Below, in pieces: positions 42,322 through 49,802 of a DNA stretch of 64,000 nt. Within the stretch, counting starts at the first letter, position 1, and the number at the start of each line of letters is the position of its first letter. Position numbers and translations under genes: made by a program. The notes under the pieces are model-generated. The model did no database searches, had not been told where the DNA came from, and worked only from the letters and a program-made list of their open reading frames with translations. The stretch covers positions 1-64,000 of the forward strand of contig UQIY01000002.1 in assembly GCA_900541195.1 (NCBI GenBank). Direction: 5' to 3'. Origin of the DNA: an uncultured Collinsella sp. GTDB taxonomy: Bacteria > Actinomycetota > Coriobacteriia > Coriobacteriales > Coriobacteriaceae.

Positions 42322-43131
42322 ATGCTCAATAAAACGATTTGTGTCGGGGTCGATGGCTCGGATGCCGCGATCTCGTCCTATATTTTTGCTCCCACCGAGG
42401 ATGCTTATGCCCTGGAACCCCGACCTGCAGTTTTGATTGTGCCGGGTGGGGGCTACGATCATATTTCGCCTCGCGAGGGCGAGCCGGTGGCGCTACGCTT
42501 ACTTGCGATGGGGTATCAGGCTTTTGTTCTGGACCACTCGGTTGCGCCCGCCGCCTATCCGCTTGCATTGCAAGAACTTGCGCGGGCGGTCGATACCGTG
42601 CGAAGTCATGCGACGGAGTTTTGCGTCGATCCCAATCGAATTACGGTCATGGGTTTTTCGGCGGGTGGACACCTGGTTGGCTTGCTCGGGGCGCTTTGGG
42701 ACAAACCTTGGCTTGCAGAGTCGATCGCGACATCGCCTGAGTCGATTCGGCCTGACGCACTTTGCTTGGGCTATCCGGTCGTAAGCTCGGGGGCCTATGC
42801 CCATCGTGGCTCGTTTGAACACCTAACGGGTGCCGATGACGTTTTGGCTCAAAAGTTGTCGATCGAGAACATGGTGGGCGAAGGTTTTCCCCGTACGTTC
42901 TTATGGCATACCGCCGAGGATGCATCGGTGCCAGTCCAAAATAGCCTTTTGCTTGCGCAGGCGCTTGCCGATCACGGGATTGGCTTTAGCTTACATATTT
43001 TTCCGCATGGAAAGCACGGAGCATCGCTCGCCACGGCCCAAACGGCATTTAAGGGTTGCGCCGAGCATATTCAGCCACAGGTTCAGGGCTGGCCTGAGCA
43101 GTTTGCCGCCTGGGAGCGTGATGGACGATGA
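42322..43131 (+). CDS. Alpha/beta-hydrolase, acetyl-esterase-like
   Basis: The 269-residue protein has an oxyanion region IVPGGGYDHISPREGEPVALRL, nucleophile elbow GFSAGGHL, and late Asp and His blocks (HTAEDASVPVQNS, FPHGKHGASLA), the pattern of the BD-FAE/acetyl xylan esterase group. With pectinolytic neighbours it likely removes acetyl groups from pectic oligosaccharides. The stop overlaps the next start as ATGA (43128-43131), so translation is coupled. No signal peptide. Confidence 0.85.
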   Translation: MLNKTICVGVDGSDAAISSYIFAPTEDAYALEPRPAVLIVPGGGYDHISPREGEPVALRLLAMGYQAFVLDHSVAPAAYPLALQELARAVDTVRSHATEFCVDPNRITVMGFSAGGHLVGLLGALWDKPWLAESIATSPESIRPDALCLGYPVVSSGAYAHRGSFEHLTGADDVLAQKLSIENMVGEGFPRTFLWHTAEDASVPVQNSLLLAQALADHGIGFSLHIFPHGKHGASLATAQTAFKGCAEHIQPQVQGWPEQFAAWERDGR

Positions 43132-45293
43132 ACGAAAGTATCAATGAGCTGCGTGTTTCGAGGGCTGCGTCAGGAGCGTATCCAACGATTTCTGATGCCT
43201 TGGCGGCAACCGATCAACTCTATCCGGACGCCGAGCAGGCGGTGACGATCCATATTGATCCGGGTGAGTACCGCGAGCGGGTCGAGATCCATCGGCCGCA
43301 TGTGACGTTGGCGGGCGAGACGGCTGACAGCGTGCGCATCGTGGGCAGCCTGGGTGCCAAGATGCCCTCGGAGGACGGCTCGGGTGTCGACGGTACGCTC
43401 GGCACGTTTAGGACCTATACCGTTTTAGTCGATGCCGACGACGTGCGGCTCGAGAACCTCACGATCGTCAACGACGCCGGGGATGGTCGCGAGGTGGGAC
43501 AGGCGATTGCCCTGTACGCCGACGGCGACCGTTTGGTGGTCGACGCCTGTTGTATTACGGGACGCCAGGACACGCTGTTTTTGGGCCCGTTGCCCCCGCG
43601 CGAAGTTAAACCGGGCGGGTTTATGGGGCCCAAGCAGTTTGCGCCGCGCCGGGTGGGCCGTCAGTATTTCCGACGCTGCCGGATCGAGGGCGATGTCGAC
43701 TTTATCTTTGGCGGCGCGCGTGCCTATTTTGAGGGGTGTGAGATTCGCTCACTCAACCGCGATATGGACGTGAACGGTTACGTGACGGCGGCATCGACGC
43801 CCGAGGGAGAGCCGTACGGCTTCGTGTTCCACGGCTGCTCGTTTACGGCGTCGCAGGACGTGGCGTCGGATTCAGTCTACCTGGGCCGTCCTTGGCGCGA
43901 ATGGGCCCAGACCGTGTTGGTTGATTGCTGGCTGGGACGACACATCAAACGCGAGGGCTGGTGGGATTGGAATAAGCCGGCGGCGCACAGCTGCGTGCTG
44001 TATGCCGGCGGCACCCTGTTTGGCCCCGCGGGTGATACTACCGACTGGGTGCCGTGGGCAAATGAACTCGATGCGATGGTTGCCGCTGGGTATTCCCGCG
44101 AGCAGGTGCTTGCCGGCGCGGATGGTTGGGATCCCGAGGGCGGCACCGGTGATGCGGTGGAGACGGCTGGGCTATCTGCCAATGGCCGCACCGTGCACAT
44201 CGAGACGTACTGCGAGGACGAGTCTTCGCTACGCGCCCGACTGAAGCGCGAAGGGCGCTCGGCCGCATTTACGGGCAAGACCCCTGCAGACTTTGAGGCG
44301 TGGAAGGTCGCGACCAGGGCTCGTCTGTGCGATGTTTTGGGTCTTTCGCTTATGGACCGCGTCCCGATTGAGATTCGTGAGCTCAGCTGCGTGCGGGTTG
44401 CCGGCGGCATTGTGCGTACTCATGCGATGCTGCAGGTTGAGCACGATGTGTGGATGCCGTTTTACCTGTTGGAGCCGTCACATCCGAAGCTTGATGGACG
44501 GGGGCTTAAGCGTTGCTATATCTGCCCGCATGGCCATCAGGGAGCGGGTGCTGCAAGTGTAGCCGGTGTTGCGGGCGTGCCGGCGGTCGACGATGCTGTG
44601 CGTAAGTTCAATTACGACTACGGTCTACGTTTGGCGCGTATGGGTTACGTGACCGTCTGCCCCGACGCACGCGGTTGGGGATACCGTCGTGACTGGAAGG
44701 GTCAGGGCGATGACGAGAACAGCTACCTGCGCGGTACGTGTCTGAATCAAGCACGTATGGCCGAGCCACTGGGTCTTACGGTCGCGGGCCTCAACGTCTG
44801 GGACAACATGCGCTTGATCGATTACTTGGAGGCGCGCGGCGACATTGCCATGGATGACCTGGGGTGCTTTGGTTTTTCGGGTGGCGGCTACATGACGTTG
44901 TACCTGGCCGCACTCGACCCGCGTGTGCGCAAGGCGTTTGTCTCGGGCTATCTGTACGGTGTCGACGATTCGCTGCTGCATCTCAATGGCAATTGCAGCT
45001 GCAACTACACACCCGGACTTTGGCGCTTACTCGACATGGGCGATATTGCCTCGCTCATCGCGCCGCGCCCGTTGTTAGTGCAGAGCTGCGAAGAAGATCA
45101 TCTGAACGGTTCGCGCGGGCTGAAAAATGTCGATGAACAGCTCAAGATCGTGCGCGATGCCTACAAGTTGCTGGGCCGCAGAGATGCTCTGCGGCACGAG
45201 GTGTGTCCGGGTGGACACCATCTGGGCGTGGCGCATCTTGTCGAGGATATCGAATGGCTCGATTCGTACGTTGCGAAATGCGACCGTGCATAG
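43128..45293 (+). CDS. Pectin methylesterase fused to an alpha/beta-hydrolase
   Basis: The 721-residue fusion has two catalytic domains. Residues about 8-320 form a CE8 pectinesterase beta-helix with QAIALYADGD, ITGRQDTLF (Q147, D148), GDVDFIFGGARAYFEGC (D191) and YLGRPW (R254, W256). After a short linker, residues about 365-715 form an alpha/beta-hydrolase resembling acetyl-xylan-esterase/abhydrolase-7 proteins, with nucleophile S584 in GFSGGG, an acid in CEEDHLN and histidine in PGGHHLG. It would remove methyl and probably acetyl esters from the same substrate. There is no signal peptide, so it is intracellular, unlike classical pectinesterases. Confidence 0.88.
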   Translation: MNESINELRVSRAASGAYPTISDALAATDQLYPDAEQAVTIHIDPGEYRERVEIHRPHVTLAGETADSVRIVGSLGAKMPSEDGSGVDGTLGTFRTYTVLVDADDVRLENLTIVNDAGDGREVGQAIALYADGDRLVVDACCITGRQDTLFLGPLPPREVKPGGFMGPKQFAPRRVGRQYFRRCRIEGDVDFIFGGARAYFEGCEIRSLNRDMDVNGYVTAASTPEGEPYGFVFHGCSFTASQDVASDSVYLGRPWREWAQTVLVDCWLGRHIKREGWWDWNKPAAHSCVLYAGGTLFGPAGDTTDWVPWANELDAMVAAGYSREQVLAGADGWDPEGGTGDAVETAGLSANGRTVHIETYCEDESSLRARLKREGRSAAFTGKTPADFEAWKVATRARLCDVLGLSLMDRVPIEIRELSCVRVAGGIVRTHAMLQVEHDVWMPFYLLEPSHPKLDGRGLKRCYICPHGHQGAGAASVAGVAGVPAVDDAVRKFNYDYGLRLARMGYVTVCPDARGWGYRRDWKGQGDDENSYLRGTCLNQARMAEPLGLTVAGLNVWDNMRLIDYLEARGDIAMDDLGCFGFSGGGYMTLYLAALDPRVRKAFVSGYLYGVDDSLLHLNGNCSCNYTPGLWRLLDMGDIASLIAPRPLLVQSCEEDHLNGSRGLKNVDEQLKIVRDAYKLLGRRDALRHEVCPGGHHLGVAHLVEDIEWLDSYVAKCDRA

Positions 45294-45362
45294 CCCCTCG
45301 GCATGCTGCAAATAAACGGTACGTACCTGTATGGCCGCCAATGGGCGGATGAGGAGAAGATT

Positions 45363-46031
45363 ATGGAAACGAAGAACTTGAGTGAATCGACCATTTGCTG
45401 CTTTGGCGATTCGACCACATGGGGGGATAACGGATGCGGCGCAGGCGGCAACGACATCTCTTGGACTTCGCATCTGGGCGCGTTGCTGGGAGGCGCGGTC
45501 GTCGAGAACTTTGGCATCAAGGGTTCGCGTATCGCTATCAAGGCCGACCGTACCGATTCGTTTGTCGAGCGTCTGGACGGTATCGACGATGCGGCCGATA
45601 TCTACATCGTCTTTGGCGGCGTCAACGACTTTAGCCGCAACGTGCCACTTGGCGAGTTGGGTAGCACCGATGTTCATGATTTCTATGGCGCACTCGATTA
45701 CCTGATCCGCACCATCATGGCACGCTCGCCTCAGGCAAAGCTCGTGTTTATGACGCCGTGCAAGACGAGCGGTAAGCACGAGAAGGATATCCCGGCAAGC
45801 GACGAGCTCAACCACCTGGGGTTGACGCAGGCCGCCTACGTGCGAGCGATGCTCGAAGTCTGCGACCGCTACTCCGTGCCGGTGATTGACCTGTATGCGC
45901 AAAGCGGCATCAGCCCGTTTTTGCCGGAGCACCGCAAGCTCTATATGCCGGACGGTCTGCATTACAGTCCTGCCGGTTATGAGCGCCTGGCGCATCGCAT
46001 CGCCGCGGGTCTCACCGCCGTTTGCCGCTAA
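45363..46031 (+). CDS. SGNH/GDSL-family esterase
   Basis: The 222-residue protein has block I FGDSTTWG (S17), block III FGGVNDF and block V DGLHYSPAGYERLAHRI, the SGNH catalytic set. Rhamnogalacturonan acetylesterases belong to this fold, and the neighbours suggest that role. No signal peptide is present. ATG 45363 follows GAGGAGAAG. It is separated from the fusion gene by 69 bases without a terminator, so the two are probably co-transcribed. Confidence 0.85.
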   Translation: METKNLSESTICCFGDSTTWGDNGCGAGGNDISWTSHLGALLGGAVVENFGIKGSRIAIKADRTDSFVERLDGIDDAADIYIVFGGVNDFSRNVPLGELGSTDVHDFYGALDYLIRTIMARSPQAKLVFMTPCKTSGKHEKDIPASDELNHLGLTQAAYVRAMLEVCDRYSVPVIDLYAQSGISPFLPEHRKLYMPDGLHYSPAGYERLAHRIAAGLTAVCR

Positions 46032-46045
46032 AAGTCTGCCGTTTG

Positions 46046-46113
46046 CGGGGAATATAGGGTTAACGTTCACCCTATATTCCCCGTTCGCGTTACACTAGGG
46101 TTAACGTTCACCT
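46046..46113 (+). promoter_or_regulatory. 38-bp palindrome and GH105 promoter with two LacI operators
   Basis: A palindrome at 46046-46083 with one mismatched pair has the operator GGGTTAACGTTCACCC at its centre and AATATA/TATATT flanks. A second operator, AGGGTTAACGTTCACCT, is at 46097-46113. TTCACC (46066-46071) and TACACT (46091-46096) give a -35/-10 pair with a 19-base spacer. The long palindrome may also terminate the upstream unit. Confidence 0.7.
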
Positions 46114-46138
46114 ATCGTTTACGTCAGAGGGGACAGCA

Positions 46139-47377
46139 ATGGGTTGCAATCAAATCCTGGATCGTTATATCGAGCAGTTGATCGAGACCTCTACGCCGCA
46201 GGCGCCGGCTTGGAATATCGAAAAGATTCGCGCCGGCAAGGAGAACACCTGGAACTATATCGACGGCTGCATGATCAAGGCGCTCATCGAGCTGTACGAG
46301 ATCACGGATGAGCAGCGCTACCTGACCTTTGCCGATGACTACATCGATTTTTTTGTCCAGGACGACGGTACCATCAAGCATTACAACCCGCAGGAGTACA
46401 ACCTCGATAACGTCAATGCGGGCAAGACCCTCTACAAGCTCTATGACCTGGTGGGCAAGCCCAAGTACCGTGCCGCCATGGACACCATCTACCGCCAGCT
46501 CGAGACCCAGCCGCGCACCAAAGAAGGCGTGTTTTGGCACAAGGCCGTTTATCCCAACCAGATCTGGCTCGATGGCATGTACATGGCACAGCCGTTCTAC
46601 ATGCAGTACGAGCTGAGCTTCCACAACCGTCGCGCCTGCTCGGACAGCTTCCATATGTTCCAGGTTGTGCATGACCTGATGCGCAACCCCCTCAACGGTC
46701 TGTACTATCACGCTTACGACGCGAGCCGCAAACAGTTCTGGTGCGACCCGGTCACCGGCCTTTCGGCTAACTTCTGGCTGCGCGCCGAGGGCTGGTTTGC
46801 CATGGCGCTTATCGACACCTGGGAGCTCATGCCGCCTTCGATGTCGGCCGAGAAGGACGAGATCCGCAAGATGTTCCACGACCTGATTGACGCCATGCTG
46901 CCGTATCAGGACGAGAAGACCGGCATGTGGCATCAGGTCATCAACCTGCCCAATATCGCCCCCAACTACCTGGAGGAGTCGGGCAGCGCGATCTTTGCCA
47001 ACGCCATCATGAAGGGCGTGCGTCTGGGCGTGTTGGGTGAGCGCTACTACCAGTACGGCCGTCGCGCCTTCGACGGCATCTGCGAGACCTGCCTTTCCGA
47101 GCACGATGGCCAGCTGGCGCTCGACAACATCTGCCTGGTTGCGGGCCTGGGCAACATCGCGCACCGCGAGGGCACGTTTGATTACTACATGAGCGAGCCC
47201 GTGGTCAAAAATGATGCAAAGGGTGTGGCGCCGCTGGTGCTTGCCTATATCGAGACCATGCATCACGACAAGCTGGCCGGTAAGCGCGATCCGCTCGCCC
47301 CCTCGGGCGTGTGCTCCATCGAGGACCCGTTTGGCGGATACACTCCGGGCATCAATGCCCGTAAGGGGTGTGAATAG
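46139..47377 (+). CDS. GH105 unsaturated rhamnogalacturonyl hydrolase
   Basis: The 412-residue (alpha/alpha)6-barrel enzyme resembles YteR/YesR. It removes the unsaturated galacturonyl residue left by pectate or rhamnogalacturonan lyases. The block IWLDGMYMAQPFYMQYE carries D145, aligning with the catalytic aspartate D143 of YteR; WNYIDGCMIKALIELYE and RAEGWFAMAL are further family blocks. There is no signal peptide. GAGGGGA precedes the ATG. The product isomerises to 4-deoxy-5-ketouronate, the substrate of the DhuI/DhuD pair encoded 4 kb downstream. Confidence 0.92.
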   Translation: MGCNQILDRYIEQLIETSTPQAPAWNIEKIRAGKENTWNYIDGCMIKALIELYEITDEQRYLTFADDYIDFFVQDDGTIKHYNPQEYNLDNVNAGKTLYKLYDLVGKPKYRAAMDTIYRQLETQPRTKEGVFWHKAVYPNQIWLDGMYMAQPFYMQYELSFHNRRACSDSFHMFQVVHDLMRNPLNGLYYHAYDASRKQFWCDPVTGLSANFWLRAEGWFAMALIDTWELMPPSMSAEKDEIRKMFHDLIDAMLPYQDEKTGMWHQVINLPNIAPNYLEESGSAIFANAIMKGVRLGVLGERYYQYGRRAFDGICETCLSEHDGQLALDNICLVAGLGNIAHREGTFDYYMSEPVVKNDAKGVAPLVLAYIETMHHDKLAGKRDPLAPSGVCSIEDPFGGYTPGINARKGCE

Positions 47378-47378
47378 C

Positions 47379-48284
47379 ATGGAGGCCATTACTCCGGGCG
47401 TACGTTTACACGACCTTCCGCAGGGGACCGTCGAGGAACGCATTCGCATGGCGGGAGAGCTGGGCTTTTCGTGCATTCAGCTGCCGAGCAAGGTGCTCTA
47501 CGCATCGATGGGGATCGATCGAGGCGGCCTGACCCGCGAGCTTGCCGACCATTTGCGTGCGGTGCTCGACGAGGCGGGCATTTCGATTGCCGTGCTCGGC
47601 TGCTACAAGAATCTGGCGACGCCCGATCGACAACAGCTCATGGATAACATTGCCGAGTACGAGGCGTGCTTGAATTTTGCCCAGATGCTCGGCGGATGCC
47701 CGGTTGGCACCGAGACCGGTCGTCCCAATGCGCAAAATCGCGTTGCTGGCGACCGCATGACCGATGAGGCGCTCGAGGCTTTTATGGACGGACTCGCACA
47801 CGTCTGCGATCGGGCCGAGGCCGTGGGCGGTCAGGTTCTAATTGAGCCCGGTTGGAACGAGACGGTCAACACGCCAGATCGCTGCCGTGAGGTGCTGGAG
47901 CGCGTCTCGAGCCCGTCGCTCGGCGTGATCTATGACCCAGTGTCGCTGCTGCACCCCAGCGTCATTGACGAAGCGCAGGAAATCACCGCGCGCATGCTCT
48001 ATTTATGCGGCAGCAAGATTCGCGTGCTGCACGCCAAGGATTATGAGGTCGTTGATAACGAGGACGAAGCCGGTTGGTGCGACGGTACGGGTTCACGTCT
48101 GGTGTGTCATGGCGTGGGCGAGACGGGCCGCTATGACTTTGAGCCCGTAGTGGCCTGGGCGGCTGCCGCCTGCCCTGGGATTCCCTGCGTGGTCGAGAAC
48201 AGTGTGCCGGCGACGGCGGCTGACTGCCTGGCGACACTCGAGCACATGTCCGCTCGCTGCGGGGCTTCGCATCGCGAGTTATAG
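47379..48284 (+). CDS. Sugar phosphate isomerase/epimerase-like TIM-barrel protein
   Basis: The 301-residue protein fits the xylose-isomerase-like TIM barrel (AP endonuclease 2) family: AGELGFSCIQLPSK, LDEAGISIAVLGCYKNLATPD, VLIEPGWNETVNTPDR, GVIYDPVSLLHP, IRVLHAKDYEV and CVVENSVPAT. It starts one base after the GH105 stop and is surely co-translated. Substrate is unknown; an isomerase or epimerase acting on an unusual pectic sugar is plausible. Confidence 0.83.
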   Translation: MEAITPGVRLHDLPQGTVEERIRMAGELGFSCIQLPSKVLYASMGIDRGGLTRELADHLRAVLDEAGISIAVLGCYKNLATPDRQQLMDNIAEYEACLNFAQMLGGCPVGTETGRPNAQNRVAGDRMTDEALEAFMDGLAHVCDRAEAVGGQVLIEPGWNETVNTPDRCREVLERVSSPSLGVIYDPVSLLHPSVIDEAQEITARMLYLCGSKIRVLHAKDYEVVDNEDEAGWCDGTGSRLVCHGVGETGRYDFEPVVAWAAAACPGIPCVVENSVPATAADCLATLEHMSARCGASHREL

Positions 48285-48323
48285 CATTGGCTTTTGCTGT
48301 GTCGGCAGATTGAGATTACCTGT

Positions 48324-48362
48324 ATGGGGGCGGCGGTGAAGGGTCTTTATCGTCGCCCCCAT
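48324..48362 (+). other. Hairpin before the GltD-like gene
   Basis: ATGGGGGCG with following CG (48324-48336) pairs with CGTCGCCCCCAT (48351-48362). No T-run follows. Confidence 0.45.
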
Positions 48363-48388
48363 TGGATTGCATTAAAAAGGGGAGTTGC

Positions 48389-49606
48389 GTGGCTATCCAC
48401 ATTGTCGAAGAGGCGAATCGTTGCCTAGGTTGTAAAAGGGCGTTCTGTCAGATTAAGGGCTGCCCGGTTCAGACGCCTATTCCGCAGGTCATCGACCTGT
48501 TCAAACAGCGTCGTCTAGAAGAGGCGGGCGAGCTGCTGTTCCAGAACAATCCCATGAGCGCGGTCTGCTCCGTGGTGTGCAACCATTCGGGCCAGTGCGA
48601 GGGCGCTTGCATCCAGGGCCGCAAGGGCACACCCGTGCATTTCTCGAGCATCGAGAACTATATCTCGACAGCGTATTTGGATCGTAAGGAGTGGACGTCT
48701 GCGCCGTCGTGCGGCAAACAGGTTGCTGTGGTCGGTTCCGGTCCCGCCGGTATTACCGTGGCCATTAAGATGGCCCAGCTAGGCTGTGCCGTCACGGTAT
48801 TTGAACAGCGCCCCGAGATCGGCGGTGTGCTGGAATACGGTATCCCCGAGTTCCGCCTGCCCCGTGCGCTCGTGCAAAAGTACCGTCATGTGATGTGCTC
48901 GCTTGGCGTGCGCGTGCGCCCCTCGACCACCATCGGTGGCGCGCTGCATATCGACGACCTGCTGCGCGACGGCTACGATGCGGTCTTTGTTGGTACCGGT
49001 ACCTGGCGTGCCCGCAAACTGGGCATTCCCGGCGAGTCGCGCGGCAACGTGCTGTTTGGTATCGATTACCTGGTCGATCCCTCGAGCGTGGCGATCGGGC
49101 AGAACGTGGCGGTCATCGGTGCCGGTAATGTGGCCATGGACGTTGCCCGCACGGCGCTGCGTTCGGGTGCTCGCAAGGTCACTGTGTATGCACGCTCGCG
49201 CCATATCTCGGCCATCGACGACGAGGTCGAGCTGACCGAGCTTGACGGTGCCGAGATTGTGTGCGGCAAGGCGATCTGCGCCATCGACGATAACGGTCCG
49301 GTCTTTGAGACGGCTATCTTCGATGAGGACGACAGCGTGGTGGGCTACGAGGAGGAGCTCGACCATGCGTCTGCCGACACAGTTGTGATTGCAGCTTCGC
49401 AGGTGCCCAAAGACAAGCTTGTGCTTACAACGGGCGGCCTAGAGACCGACCATCGTGGCCTGCTTTCGGTCGATGAGAACGGTATGACCACCGTGCCTGG
49501 CGTCTTTGCCGCCGGCGACGTGGTTAACGGCCCGCTGACGGTTGTTCACGCCGTGGCAGGCGCCAAGCTCGCCGTCGAAGGCATGACTGCCTATTTGGGT
49601 CTCTAA
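48389..49606 (+). CDS. GltD-like NAD(P)-dependent Fe-S flavin oxidoreductase
   Basis: The 405-residue protein resembles the small subunit of glutamate synthase. An N-terminal Cys-rich region (ANRCLGCKRAFCQIKGCPVQTPIPQ and SVVCNHSGQCEGACIQG) binds two Fe-S clusters. It is followed by FAD (VVGSGPAGITVAIKMAQLG) and NAD(P) (VIGAGNVAMDVARTALRSG) sites and the C-terminal FAAGDVVNGP. No glutamate synthase large subunit is nearby. GTG 48389 with AAGGGGAG upstream is preferred. It may pass electrons to the ene-reductase-like protein encoded next. Confidence 0.87.
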   Translation: MAIHIVEEANRCLGCKRAFCQIKGCPVQTPIPQVIDLFKQRRLEEAGELLFQNNPMSAVCSVVCNHSGQCEGACIQGRKGTPVHFSSIENYISTAYLDRKEWTSAPSCGKQVAVVGSGPAGITVAIKMAQLGCAVTVFEQRPEIGGVLEYGIPEFRLPRALVQKYRHVMCSLGVRVRPSTTIGGALHIDDLLRDGYDAVFVGTGTWRARKLGIPGESRGNVLFGIDYLVDPSSVAIGQNVAVIGAGNVAMDVARTALRSGARKVTVYARSRHISAIDDEVELTELDGAEIVCGKAICAIDDNGPVFETAIFDEDDSVVGYEEELDHASADTVVIAASQVPKDKLVLTTGGLETDHRGLLSVDENGMTTVPGVFAAGDVVNGPLTVVHAVAGAKLAVEGMTAYLGL

Positions 49607-49621
49607 CACATCCCATCCATT

Positions 49622-49692
49622 AGTTGCGGTGAAATACGGACTGTTTTGGCTGTCAAAAGCCTCGATTGCTCCGTATTTCACCGCAACTTTTT
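49622..49692. repeat. AGTTGCGGTG-family hairpin, copy 1
   Basis: AGTTGCGGTGAAATACGGA (49622-49640) pairs perfectly with 49670-49688, followed by TTTTGG. It probably serves as terminator of the GltD-like gene. Confidence 0.85.
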
Positions 49693-49802
49693 GGGGTTGA
49701 GCAGAGGCTGGAGGAACGCGCACGGTCGGGTGCTGCGCGGTTGCTGGTACGATAGGTACGTCAGTAACTGCCGCCGAGCGGCTCAAACGAAAGGAAGCCT
49801 GT

